Below, piece by piece: positions 1-10,301 of a stretch of 64,000 nt of DNA. Numbering within the stretch: position 1 is the first letter of the stretch; each line of letters opens with the position of its first letter. The notes beneath the pieces are model-generated. The model saw only the letters and a list, made by a program, of their open reading frames with translations, had not been told where the DNA came from and did not search any database. A program made the translations under genes and the position numbers. The DNA is from Tetracentron sinense (Eukaryota > Streptophyta > Magnoliopsida > Trochodendrales > Trochodendraceae): assembly GCA_015143295.1 (NCBI GenBank), contig CM026556.1, positions 16,430,547-16,494,546 of the forward strand, given 5' to 3'.

Positions 1-319
1 ACTCGTGTTTTTGCAGAAATTTTAGTAAGGGTATTATGGTCTTTTGGTCGGTTCACTCTTACCTTAAGAGTTTAACCCGAGCCTTTAGGGCTCATTCTCA
101 GCACTTAGAGGATTTGGGGGATTAGAAGAGAGGAGAAAGGGTTTCCTAAGCTAGGGTTTTGCTTTTGGAGAAGAATCAACGGGGTTTTGAGACCCTAGAT
201 CACTTCAAGTTCGGTTTTTCTCCAAGATCACGGCTCAAGCACTCGTGGAGAGCATTCCCCAAGCTAGGGCAGCACCTCACGGTCGTTTTTGGCAGGGGTT
301 TCTTCCTCATTTCTTCAAG

Positions 320-1414
320 GTCGGTACTTCTTACTACCCTCCTAGTTATAGTTCCTCTTTTCCCTTTATTCTTTTGACTTTCTTTCATTTACACATGTGC
401 TATGAGATGGATGGTTGTGAATGGTGAATGGAGATGGAATGGGCGATTGGATGCCAAGGGTTGTGTTATGATGATTAAAATGGGGAGGGCATTGTATCCA
501 TAATAAACACACCTTTATGATGTGAGAAAACTCACCTAGAAAAGCATGATTTAGGTTTAAATGAATAATGAATAATGAACACACCATGTTTGATGAAATG
601 CCAAGGTGAATAAAATGAGTTGTAAATTAGGAAATGCATGCCTAATAAATTATGAATATTGCTAGGGCCTATGATAGTGTGTTTTCTTGCTTTCCCTAAA
701 TGATATGAATATTACATTGCTCAATCATTGATGTTATATGTGTTGTGAAATTACCCAAATGTCATATTTAAATTTAAATGCAAGTATGTACACTGTTTCC
801 ACGAGCACGGCATGCATGACATGATTTATCGAGGTTTTCAAGAACATGGTTAGAGGTGGGACATATCCTACGATATGTTTTACCTCGCTTTTCACAAGAA
901 AACAAGAACCAACATTCCACGAGGGGTCTCCCCTCACTCACAAGTGCATATCATGAAGAAGGGCCTCCCTTCCCTCGCAAGTACATACATATCATGAAGA
1001 AGGGTCTCCCTTCCCTCGCAAGTGCATTGCATAAAGAAGGGTCTCCCTTCCCTCTCAAGGCATCTCTCAAGCGCATCTCACAAGGATATCTCACAAGTGT
1101 ATCTCACAAGTTACATGATCACAAGCAAGCACACATGACATGCATGACAAGACACGACATACAAGAATCAAGCAAGATAGACAAGACGTGTTTTCAAGCA
1201 CGAAAATGGTACTTTAAGTCAAGTCAAGCGCACGGTGTTTTCAAGGTTTTATCGGCTTTCTGCGAAATACAAGCATGATTATAAATTGCTTTACTTCCTT
1301 GTATGATATGAATTGTTTCCTGCTTTATGTATGCTATCCGTATGCTATGACTGTTGGTTAGTGCTTAGTACCCGCTGAGTATTCCATGCTCAGCCGTACT
1401 TCTTATGTCGGCAG
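320..1414 (+). other. Predicted intron inside the G1 LTR
   Basis: The donor AAG/GTCGGTAC and acceptor TCGGCAG/GT bound a 1095-bp interval. Equivalent donors (AAG/GTTAGTAC, AAG/GTAGATAC) and the same acceptor occur at matching places in the S1, S2, S3, S4 and G0 LTRs, which supports a conserved intron. The G1 donor is the weakest of the set. There is no transcript evidence. Confidence 0.45.
944..1063 (+). repeat. Short tandem repeat in the G1 LTR intron
   Basis: About three to four imperfect copies of a 35-45 bp unit built on 'aagaagggtctcccttccctcgcaag'. The same array is in the 3' LTR near 8712-8831 and in the solo copy near 27790-27890. Other LTR families carry unrelated repeats at the same place. 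Confidence 0.75.
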
Positions 1415-1524
1415 GTTCTGAGGGAGCTGCTGCTCCATTTGATGTTTGTGCTCCTGGTCCATGGGTGGAAGAGGAGTACGTCGAGGAGCCTTTGGACGAA
1501 CCTCCCGTAGAGGGTTATCAGTAG
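1405..1524 (+). CDS. Conserved LTR micro-ORF with PWVEEEY core (G1 5' LTR)
   Basis: This is a 39-codon ORF starting MSAGSEG and ending PVEGYQ-stop, acidic, with the core PWVEEEY at residues 19-25. I do not recognise the peptide. The evidence that it is real is comparative: the same core, in the same position after a TCGGCAG/GT acceptor-like site, occurs in five other LTR families here (S1, S2, S3, S4, G0), and the differences in the seven core codons are confined to third positions, with one E to D change. The ATG overlaps the acceptor, so the peptide may start here on unspliced RNA or be the last exon of a spliced message. It lies in the LTR, so it is present at both ends of the element. Function is unknown. 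Confidence 0.5.
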   Translation: MSAGSEGAAAPFDVCAPGPWVEEEYVEEPLDEPPVEGYQ

Positions 1525-1834
1525 GTGGTGTTAGATTCTGAGTGGATTGGCTATGGGCGAGCATGAGTGATTATATCCATGTATTTTGGCAGGCATGTCC
1601 GCACTTTCTTTGTTTGATTTCCTTTGTATTAAACTTGGACCATGTGTATACACATAGAGGTTTGTTTAAACTTCCGCAGTGCTATGTTAGAGTATGTTTC
1701 CGCTGTTTATATCCTCTATTGTATATGCTCTGTGGGTTTTTGCAGGTTGGTTTGTCAAGCAAGTCATGTAAGCCATGATTAGTCGTCCAAAGTTCACTCT
1801 AACTCCTAGGGTGGGTTTTGGGTCGCGACAGAAG

Positions 1835-1848
1835 TGGTATCCGAGCTT
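1835..1848 (+). other. G1 primer-binding site
   Basis: TGGTATCCGAGCTT begins four bases after the 5' LTR. It resembles the 3' end complement of plant initiator tRNA-Met (TGGTATCAGAGC) with one mismatch in the first twelve bases. It primes minus-strand DNA synthesis. Confidence 0.85.
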
Positions 1849-2190
1849 AGGCTTTAGGTCTCTAGGGTCACTTAGAATCTTATACCACGGCTTGACAAGA
1901 GCATATGTTAGGAAACAAGTTAGGAAGGAAGTGAGTCGGGAACGAGTCTGGTTCCAAGTTTAAGACTAAACTTTAGTCTTAGTCTAAAATGGTTGCTTTA
2001 ACCAAGTACGGTCCTAGGTACGCCAGAACACTAAAGTATAAGTATAATGTGATGAATACTCTGATGACTTGATGTGATGTGTATTAGTATTATACAACTA
2101 ATACAAATTGAATTATTGTGAAATGGCATTGAAATAAACTGTGGTTTCAAGTTAGACTCATGTGGTGTTATTATTCTCAGGACTTTAGTC
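1849..2190 (+). other. G1 untranslated leader
   Basis: About 340 bp between the primer site and gag. It is AT-rich and I see no ORF or repeat in it. Confidence 0.7.
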
Positions 2191-3425
2191 ATGAGACGGA
2201 ACACACGGGGTCGTGGACCACATACCAGAGCTTCCTCTTCTTCAGAGGATGAGGATGAGCAGCCGGACCTCTCTCAGGTCTTAGGCTCTATTGCTGAGAC
2301 ACTCGCCATACTGGCGGCTCGGCAGGCTATACCATCATCGGCGGCACCTACTCCACCGCCCGCAGCTCCAGTACATCGTACCGCTGGAGTTGAGGCATTC
2401 AGGAGATTGAGGCCTCCACCCTTCCATGGGAGTGTGGACCCTCTTGCTGCGGAGGCATGGATCCTCCAGATGGAGAAGATCCTTGCGGTCCTCTCGCCTA
2501 CAGAGGAGGATAGAGTAGCATGGGCAGTTTTCATGCTAGAAGGTGAAGCCCACCATTGGTGGTTGTCCGCATTGAGGACGCGAGATTTGACCATGCAGGG
2601 TCAACCTTGACTTGGGAGGAGTTCAAAGATACTTTTTACAAGAAGTATTTTCCGATTGGAGCACGGGAAAAGAAAGAGAGAGAATTCATCAACCTTGAGC
2701 AAGGTTCGATGTCTGTGGCCGCTTCTCAGAGCTATCACGCTTCGCGACACATATGATTGCCACCGAGGCAATGAAGGCGAGGAGGTTTGAGCAAGGACTC
2801 AAGGATGTCATCATGGAGAAAGTATCGGTCTTTAGGCACGCCACTTACGCTGAAGTGGTGGATAAAGCCTTGTTGGTTGAGACCAACTCTGAGGCGGTGT
2901 CCAAGAAGAGGGAATTGACGAGAGGCCAATCCAGTAGTTCAGCACCTCTAGAGAGGCGGGCTCGTACCGGCCCTTATCAGTATGCATGGCCAGTACTACC
3001 GATGAGGCCATCTTATACGCCTCCAGCTCCACGGCAGTGTGTGCCTCAGGCACCGCGACCTCGGGCTCTTCCGGCCCCACGGCCTATTGCACCTCAGACG
3101 ATGAGGTATGCTCCACCTCCGGCCCCTCCGACTTATACACACGAGGTCTGCACTTCATGCGACCGGAGGCACCCGGTAGGAGATTTCCGAAGAGCATCGG
3201 GTGGATGTTTTCATTGTGGTCGCCAGGGCCATATGATCAGGGATTGCCCCAGTCGGCATTTACCAGGCCAGTCTCAGGGGATTAGGCCACTAGCACGCCC
3301 AGCAGGATCATATCAGGAGTCATCTCAGACTACCTGGTCTGCACCTCAGTCTCGCCAGGCGAACCAGGGGCGAGTTTTTGCCTTAACAGAGGGTGATGCA
3401 CTTGCATCTGACGATGTAGTGCAAG
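2191..3425 (+). pseudogene. gag: G1 gag, two frameshifts
   Basis: Gag forms the capsid and nucleocapsid of the virus-like particle. The N-terminal part (2191-2610) opens with MRRNTRGRG, an acidic serine-rich stretch, then the retrotransposon gag fold (RPPPFHGS, AEAWILQMEKI, EGEAHHWW). Reading then passes to another frame (about 2560-2730, motif FYKKYFPIGAREKKEREF) and to a third from about 2730 (ELSRFATHMIATEAMKARRFEQGL). The second break looks like a small deletion upstream of ELSRF. The C-terminal part is proline-rich and holds one zinc knuckle, CFHCGRQGHMIRDC, near 3208-3250. The reading frame at 3425 joins pol exactly if the following intron is removed; unspliced, it ends after GTQL at 3439. 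Confidence 0.88.
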
Positions 3426-3573
3426 GTACGCAGTTGTAGCTTATTTAATTATCCGTAAATTAAACTGTTAAGTATTAATTGATTGTGTACGTACTTGGCA
3501 TGTTATATATGTATATATACCTACATCTATATACTGTTGATGCATGGATTAACTCCGCTAGTTAAAATTTCAG
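3426..3573 (+). other. Predicted spliceosomal intron between gag and protease (G1)
   Basis: This 148-bp AT-rich interval starts GCAAG/GTACGC and ends AAATTTCAG/GAACCC. Removing it joins codon CAA-G to GA-ACC, giving VVQG-TLLVN, the uninterrupted sequence expected at this point in related chromoviruses. It also moves reading from the gag frame (2753-3439) into the pol frame. If kept, it supplies an in-frame TAG at 3437-3439. G0 has the same donor at the same codon and a stop shortly after. Splicing could therefore set the Gag to Gag-Pol ratio, as proposed for Ogre elements. This is inferred from sequence only. Confidence 0.75.
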
Positions 3574-6500
3574 GAACCCTACTAGTCAATGAGTATTTGG
3601 CTCGAGTGTTGATTGATACCGGGTCTACTCATTCATTTGTCTCGCCGAGTTTTTCAGAAGGCTTTTCTGTAGAGCCAAGTCAGCTAGAACCGGAGTTATC
3701 CATTTCGACTCCTCTCGGCAAAACAGTATTGGCAGATAAAGTGTATAGAAATAGTGTGGTCCAAGTTGGAAGCCACGAGTTGGCGGTTGATCTCATCGTC
3801 CTTGGATTCCAAGACTTTGATGTTATATTGGGAATGGATTGGTTAGCAGCACATCATGGGCATGTAGCTTGCTTTGAGAAAATGGTACTCTTCAAGCCAG
3901 TAGAAGGAAAACCATTCCACTTTCGCGGGTTGAAAAGTAGATATATTGCTTGTTTTGCGGTGTTGAGCTTAGCTAACCCCGAGGCCAAGGACTCATCGAC
4001 TATTCCGGTTGTGAGTGAGTTCCTGGATGTATTTCCAGAGGAGTTGCCAGGATTGCCTCCAGATAAGGAGATTGAGTTTGTGATCGAGCTTGCACCAGGC
4101 ACAGCTCCTGTTTTCAGGGCTCCGTATAGAATGGCCCCTATTGAACTCAAAGAGTTAAAGACCCAGTTGGAAGAATTACAAGGTCTTGGTTTCATTCGAC
4201 CAAGTGTCTCACCGTGGGGTGCCCCGGTGTTGTTTGTTAAGAAGAAAGATGGCTCGATACGGATGTGCGTCGATTATAGACAATTGAACAAAGTCACTAT
4301 AAAGAATAGGTATCCCTTGCCTAGGATTGATGACTTGTTCGATCAATTGAAGGGAGCGAGATTTTTCTCGAAGATAGACCTTCGATCGGGTTATCACCAG
4401 TTGAAGATTAAGGTGGAAGATGTTCCCAAAACTGCTTTCAGGACTCGGTATGGACACTACGAGTTCTTGGTGATGCCTTTTGGACTAACGAACGTGCCGG
4501 CAGCCTTTATGGATTTGATGAACCGGGTGTTCCGGCCATATCTTGATAGGTGCGTGATTGTATTTATTGATGACATTTTGGTCTATTCCCAGACACGGGA
4601 AGATCACACACGTGACCTATGCCTTGCTTTGAAAATGCTAAGAGAGCACAAGCTATACGCCAAACTTAGCAAGTGTGAGTTTTGGTTGGAAGAGGTGGCA
4701 TTCCTAGGCCACGTTGTATCAGCAGAAGGCATTTCGGTGGATCCAAAGAAGATAGAAGCAGTCATGAGTTGGGCGAGGCCTAAGAGTGTCACGGAGATAC
4801 GCAGCTTTCTTGGGTTGGCAGGCTACTATAGGAGATTCGTAGAGGGTTTCTCTAGCCTTGCAGCACCGCTTACTTACCTGACAAGGAAGAACGCCAAGTT
4901 TGTATGGAGTGATAAGTGCGAGATCAGTTTCACGGAACTGAAGAAGAGGCTTACTACAGCCTCTGTCCTTACTGTGCCATCTGGACCTTATGGGTATGAG
5001 GTGTATAGTGATGCCTCACACGTTGGACTTGGGTGTGTACTCATGCAGCACAAGAAAGTCATTGCCTATGCATCGAGGCAATTGAAGGAGCATGAGAGGA
5101 ATTACCCCACGCACGACTTAGAGCTTGCCGCAGTCGTGTTTGCACTCAAGATCTGGCGACATTACTTATACGGGGTGAAATTCTATGTGTATATGGACCA
5201 CAAGAGCCTCAAGTACCTCTTTTCCCAAAAGGAATAGAATCTAAGGCAACGGCGTTGGATGGAATTTTTGAAAGACTATGATTGTACCATTCAATACCAC
5301 CCGGGTAAAGCAAATGTAGTGGCTGATGCTTTGAGTAGAAGACCTCCGGGGTTATTAGCATGCATGTTAGTGCAGGAATGGAAGCTACTTGAAGACTTGG
5401 CAAATCTGGACATTAGTGTGAATGACTCTATTCGTAGTCCTATCTTAGCAAATGTCACGGTTTGGCCATACATTATAGATTTGATCCAAGAATACCAAGC
5501 CACGGATGCTGAATTGTTGGCTTATCGGGACAAGGAAGTTGCTAAGGGTAGTGAGGACTTCTCTCTCACTAGTTGGGGTGCTATCACATTCAAGGGAAGG
5601 TTGTACGTCCCAGCCAATGCAGATCTTCGAAGAGAGATTTTGGATGAAGCACACCGTTCGAAGTACACAATGCATCCAGGGGGTACAAAGATGTACAGGA
5701 ACCTCAAGAGTCACTTTTGGTGGCGGAATATGAAGAGGGAGGTTGCGGAATATGTAGCACGGTGCTTGGTGTGTCAACAAGTAAAAGCAGAACACATGCG
5801 ACCCGCAGGTCTATTACAGTCCCTTCCGATTCCCGAGTGGAAATGGGAGAACATATCCATGGATTTCATAGTTGGCTTGCCAAAGACGGCAAGGGGCTCA
5901 GATGTGATATGGGTAGTAGTGGATCGTTTGACGAAGTCCGCTCACTTCTTACCTTACCGAACTACTTTCAACTCTAGTCAGTTAGCCGCTTTGTACATTA
6001 AGGAAGTGGTGAGGTTGCACGGAGTGCCCGTTAGTATTGTGTCAGATCGGGATCCAAGATTCACATCACGATTCTGGAAAAGCTTCCAGGAGGCTATGGG
6101 TTCCCGACTTGATTTCAGTACCGCTTTTCATCCACAGACGGATGGAAAAACCGAGAGAGTGAACCAAGTCATTGAAGACATGCTTCGGGCTTGTATGTTG
6201 GATTTCAGAGGCAGTTGGGAAGAGCACTTGCCTTTGGTTGAATTCGCCTATAATAACAGCTATCAGGCGAGTATCCAAATGGCACTATTTGAGGCCTTGT
6301 ATGGGCGAAGTTGTAGGTCTCCTCTCTATTGGGATGAGGTAGGAGAAAGGAAAGTACTTGGTCCGGAGTTGATTGAGCAAACTGCAGGCACAGTTAAGAT
6401 CATTCAGGATCGATTGAAAGCCGCTCACGATCGCCAGAAAAGTTATGCGGACACGCGCCGTAGGGACTTGAAATTTCAAGTAGGGGATCAAGTTTTTGTG

Positions 6501-6900
6501 AAAGTATCTCCTAGCAAAAGGGATCATGAGATTTGGAAAGCGAGGCAAGCTCAGTCCTCGGTATGTTGGGCCTTTTGAGATTATCACACGAGTTGGTGAG
6601 GTTGCTTACAGGGTAGCTCTCCCACCTCACATGGCCGTAGTTCACAACGTCTTCCATGTGTCTATGCTTCGGAAGTACATTGCGGATCCTTCACATGTCA
6701 TAGACTTGGAACCGTTGGAGATTCGAGAGGACCTCACCTTGATTGAAAAGCCGGTTCAGATTTTGGATCGAAGAGATCAGGTGCTTCGCAACAAGACAAT
6801 CCCTTTGGTTCTTGTGCAATGGCAACACCATGCTCGGGAAGAAGCTACATGGGAGCGTGAAGCCAAAGTCAAAGCAAAGTACCCAGAATTAATTGAATGA
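3574..6900 (+). pseudogene. pol: G1 pol: protease, RT, RNase H, integrase, chromodomain-like tail
   Basis: In order: aspartic protease ([10 protein letters not shown] near 3615), reverse transcriptase ([17 protein letters not shown] near 4230; catalytic FIDDIL near 4565), RNase H ([12 protein letters not shown] near 5000), integrase with an H-H-C-C zinc module (5670-5780) and D,D,E catalytic core (MDFIVGLP, VSDRDPRFTS, HPQTDGKTERVN; 5860-6180), then TIPLVLVQWQHHAREEATWE near 6800, the tail typical of plant chromoviruses. There are two lesions. An in-frame TAG at 5235-5237, where relatives usually have a leucine, lies between RNase H and integrase; the frame stays open afterwards to 6578. A one-base shift near 6520-6530 moves the tail to another frame. 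Apart from these it looks complete. Confidence 0.93.
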
Positions 6901-7000
6901 GTTTTTGTATAAGTTAGTATATGACTTGTAATTTTCTTTTTGGTTTGTAATGCAAGTAGCGTCTAAATTTCGAAGATAAAATTTTGTAAGGGGGGGAGGA
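6901..7000 (+). other. G1 3' untranslated region with polypurine tract
   Basis: A short untranslated stretch ending AAGGGGGGGAGGA (about 6988-7000), directly before the 3' LTR. This is the plus-strand primer (polypurine tract). Confidence 0.88.
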
Positions 7001-7441
7001 TGTAGAGCCCCGGACCTTTTCACATTTAATGCATGACACTTTCGTTGCCATTTTGCCTTTAAAGAGGTATAATTAATAAATAAGGAAGAAATTGGAAATT
7101 TCGAAATGTCAGAAATGTTCCTTTTCGAAGTACGAACCCAACGCAAGTTGAATCGTCAAAATCGGACGAACGAGTCAAAAGATATGGCCAAAACAGTCTG
7201 GACCTGCAGGTAATCGTAGCTCGGAAGGCACTAAGGACGTAGCTCGGAAGGCACTAAGGACGTAGCTCTGATAACGTGCTCTGACAAGGCACAGACAACG
7301 CATAGACAATGTACTCTGATAACGTATACATTGTGCATCCGTTGTGCAACAGACAACGGGTACGTTGTACAGCAAACAACGTGTACGTTGTACAGCTCAC
7401 GACGGGCACGTTGTATATAAGACAACAGACAACGAGCTCAG

Positions 7442-7770
7442 CACTATGCACAACACAACGGACAACGAGTTCAGCACTATTCACAATGGACAACGTGTTC
7501 AGCACTATTCACAGCACAACGAGTTCAGCACTATTCACAACGGACAACGTGTTCAGCACTATTCACAACGGACAACGTGTTCAGTACTATTCATAGCACA
7601 ACGTGTTCAGCACTATTCACAGCACAACGTGTTTTGGTACTATTCACAGCACAACGTGTTCGGCACTATTCACAGCACAACGTGTTCGGCACTATTCACA
7701 GCACAACGTGTTCGGCACTATTCACAGCACAACGTGTTTGGCACTATTCACAGCTCAACGTGTTCGGCAC
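7442..7770 (+). repeat. 26-bp tandem array in G1 U3
   Basis: About eleven and a half copies of a 26-bp unit with consensus acaacgtgttcggcactatt plus cacagc. The early copies vary (gagttcagc, acaacgga) and the late copies are nearly identical, as expected from local amplification. Several of the ORFs here are only repeats in three frames. The solo relative at 26660-26886 has about eight and a half copies. Confidence 0.92.
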
Positions 7771-9172
7771 TCGTGTTTTTGCAGAAATTTTAGTAAGGGT
7801 ATTATGGTCTTTTGGTCGGTTCACTCTTACCTTAAGAGTTTAACCCGAGCCTTTAGGGCTCATTCTCAGCACTTAGAGGATTTGGGGGATTAGAAGAGAG
7901 GAGAAAGGGTTTCCTAAGCTAGGGTTTTGCTTTTGGAGAAGAATCAACGGGGTTTTGAGACCCTAGATCACTTCAAGTTCAGTTTTTCTCCAAGATCACG
8001 GCTCAAGCACTCGTGGAGAGCGTTCCCCAAGCTAGGGCAGCACCTCACAGTCATTTTTGGAAGGGGTTTCTTCTTCATTTCTTCAAGGTCGGTACTTCTT
8101 ACTACCCTCCTAGTTATAGTTCCTCTTTTCCCTTTATTCTTTTGACTTTCTTTGATTTACACATGTGCTATGAGATGGATGGTTGTGAATGGTGAATGGA
8201 GATGGAATGGGCGATTGGATGCCAAGGGTTGTGTTATGATGATTAAAATGGGGAGGGCATTGTATCCATAATAAACACACCTTTATGATGTGAGAAAACT
8301 CACCTAGAAAAGCATGATTTAGGTTTAAATGAATAATGAATAATGAACACACCATGTTTGATGAAATGCCAAGGTGAATAAAATGAGTTGTAAATTAGGA
8401 AATGCATGCCTAATAAATTATGAATATTGCTAGGGCCTATGATAGTGTGTTTTCTTGCTTTCCCTAAATGATATGAATATTACATTGCTCAATCATTGAT
8501 GTTATATGTGTTGTGAAATTACCCAAATGTCATATTTAAATTTAAATGCAAGTATGTACACTGTTTCCACGAGCACGGCATGCATGACATGATTTATCGA
8601 GGTTTTCAAGAACATGGTTAGAGGTGGGACATATCCTACGATATGTTTTACCTCGCTTTTCACAAGAAAACAAGAACCAACATTCCACGAGGGGTCTCCC
8701 CTCACTCACAAGTGCATATCATGAAGAAGGGCCTCCCTTCCCTCGCAAGTACATACATATCATGAAAAAGGGTCTCCCTTCCCTCGCAAGTGCATTGCAT
8801 AAAGAAGGGTCTCCCTTCCCTCTCAAGGCATCTCTCAAGCGCATCTCACAAGGATATCTCACAAGTGTATCTCACAAGTTACATGATCACAAGCAAGCAC
8901 GCATGACATGCATGACAAGACACGACATACAAGAATCAAGCAAGATAGACAAGACGAGTTTTCAAGCACGAAAATGGTACTTTAAGTCAAGTCAAGCGCA
9001 CGGTGTTTTCATGGTTTTATCGGCTTTCTGCGAAATACAAGCATGATTATAAATTGCTTTACTTCCTTGTATGATATGAATTGTTTCCTGCTTTATGTAT
9101 GCTATCCGTATGCTATGACTGTTGGTTAGTGCTTAGTACCCGCTGAGTATTCCATGCTCAGCCGTACTTCTT

Positions 9173-9292
9173 ATGTCGGCAGGTTCTGAGGGAGCTGCTG
9201 CTCCATTTGATGTTTGTGCTCCTGGTCCATGGGTGGAAGAGGAGTACGTCAAGGAGCCTTTGGACGAACCTCCCGTAGAGGGTTATCAGTAG
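9173..9292 (+). CDS. Conserved LTR micro-ORF (G1 3' LTR)
   Basis: Second copy of the 39-codon PWVEEEY ORF. It differs from the 5' copy by E to K after the core (EEEYVKEP). It would be in the 3' LTR of the transcript. Confidence 0.45.
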   Translation: MSAGSEGAAAPFDVCAPGPWVEEEYVKEPLDEPPVEGYQ

Positions 9293-9598
9293 GTGGTGTT
9301 AGATTCTGAGTGGATTGGCTATGGGCGAGCATGAGTGATTATATCCATGTATTTTGGCAGGCATGTCCGCACTTTCTTTGTTTGATTTCCTTTGTATTAA
9401 ACTTGGACCATGTGTATACACATAGAGGTTTGTTTAGACTTCCACTGTGCTATGTTAGAGTATGTTTCCGCTGTTTATATCCTCTATTGTATATGCTCTG
9501 TGGGTTTTTGCAGGTTGGTTTGTCAAGCAAGTCATGTAAGCCATGATTAGTAGTCCAAAGTTCACTCTAACTCCTAGGGTGGGTTTTGGGTCGCGACA

Positions 9599-9951
9599 TG
9601 TCAACGGTCGGCTCTGATGATTTTGACCCTATCAACGGTCTGCTGAATCAACTCGGGACCCAATATCTTTCTCTCTCCAACTTCATCCCAGTATTGAGGA
9701 CATCTACAACTTCACCTATACAAGGTCTCAAAAGGAGCCATCTAGATGCTCGCCTGATCACTGATATTGTAGGTGAACTAACTAATGACAAGTGATCCTC
9801 CCAACTGCCTTTGAAGTCCAACATGTAAGCTCGGAGCATGTCCTCTATAATCTAGTTCACCCTATCAGTCTGTCCATTTGTCTGAGGATGAAAGGTAGTG
9901 CTAAAGTCGAAATGGGAACCCATAGCACTCTAAAAGCTTTTTCAGAATGTA
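9599..9951 (-). pseudogene. G0 integrase, C-terminal fragment
   Basis: The minus-strand reading continues the integrase core interrupted at 13641: remnants of the catalytic-core end, then MLRAYMLDFKGSWEDH (from 9839), matching MLRACMLDFRGSWEEH of G1, then RVKII near 9620. It has frameshifts and substitutions. G1 inserted at its left end and S2 at its right end (TSD ATGTA at 9947-9951). Confidence 0.85.
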
Positions 9952-10301
9952 TGTAGAACCCCGAATCTTCGTTTCACTAAGTAGTGAATAGTGTGTGTGT
10001 CGCGACCCAAAATACCCCCTAGGAGTTAAGGATACTTTGACTCGTGACCGCCGTATCATACCTCCAGTATGATACATAAGGCACACGTGGAAACCTGTCA
10101 GAGTACCTGAATATACATAGCGGAAACGAAATACAATGCACAGCGGAAAATAAAATACTAAACATAACGGAAGCAAAAAGAATACTCCTATAACTTGGCT
10201 CAAGTAAGAACCAACAAGTATACATGTGTGAGAAACCCAAAAGTGGAGTGGACAAACCCCACACTCTCAAAACAAAATGACACAAGTTCTAAGTCGGTCG
10301 A

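Larger units (their letters stand above)
1..1830 (+). repeat. G1 5' LTR (3' 70 percent)
   Basis: It ends in GGGTCGCGACA and is followed by a tRNA-Met type primer site. Compared with the 3' LTR it lacks the U3 start and the 26-bp repeat array. It contains a splice-donor-like CTTCAAG/GTCGGTAC at 319/320, tandem 'aagggtctcccttccctcgcaag' type repeats (about 944-1063), the palindrome CTGAGTATTCCATGCTCAG (1374-1392), the acceptor TGTCGGCAG/GT at 1414/1415 and the micro-ORF at 1405-1524. Confidence 0.93.
1..9598 (+). mobile_element. G1: Ty3/gypsy chromovirus (Tekay/Del-like), 5' end outside window
   Basis: This is a plus-strand LTR retrotransposon in the order LTR, primer-binding site, gag, intron, protease, reverse transcriptase, RNase H, integrase, chromodomain-like tail, polypurine tract, LTR. 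The two LTRs align without net length change at an offset of 7768, so position 1 equals 7769 and 768 bp of the 5' LTR are missing. By eye they differ at about 1 percent of sites, so insertion was recent. It interrupts the integrase of G0; the five bases after the 3' LTR (9599-9603, TGTCA) should be the target duplication, but the partner lies outside the window. Gag has two frameshifts, pol one nonsense codon and one frameshift, so this copy is not autonomous. The lineage is inferred from the RT/IN motifs and the C-terminal motif. Confidence 0.93.
7001..9598 (+). repeat. G1 3' LTR (2598 bp)
   Basis: It runs from TGTAGAGCCCCGGACC to GGGTCGCGACA, with TG...CA ends. It carries the U3 block 'ccaacgcaagttgaatcgtc' near 7138-7158, which is shared with S1, S2, S3, S4 and S5. 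In the slot where the other LTRs have palindromes it has a 26-bp tandem array. There is no clear TATA box. The LTR intron would run 8088-9182, and the micro-ORF is at 9173-9292. Confidence 0.95.

Noticed and set aside
159-1278. ORFs in the G1 LTRs (for example 159-377, 856-1278 and copies at 7927-8145, 8624-9046)
   Set aside because: They start at non-ATG codons or read through tandem repeats, are repeated only because the LTR is repeated, and show no family-wide codon pattern such as the PWVEEEY exon has.
7442-7770. CRISPR-like array
   Set aside because: The units are contiguous with no unique spacers, and the context is a plant retrotransposon LTR.
7309-7893. Overlapping ORFs of 80-150 codons in the 26-bp array
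   Set aside because: The unit is 26 bp, so any unit without stops gives long ORFs that shift frame from copy to copy. They are repeats, not genes.
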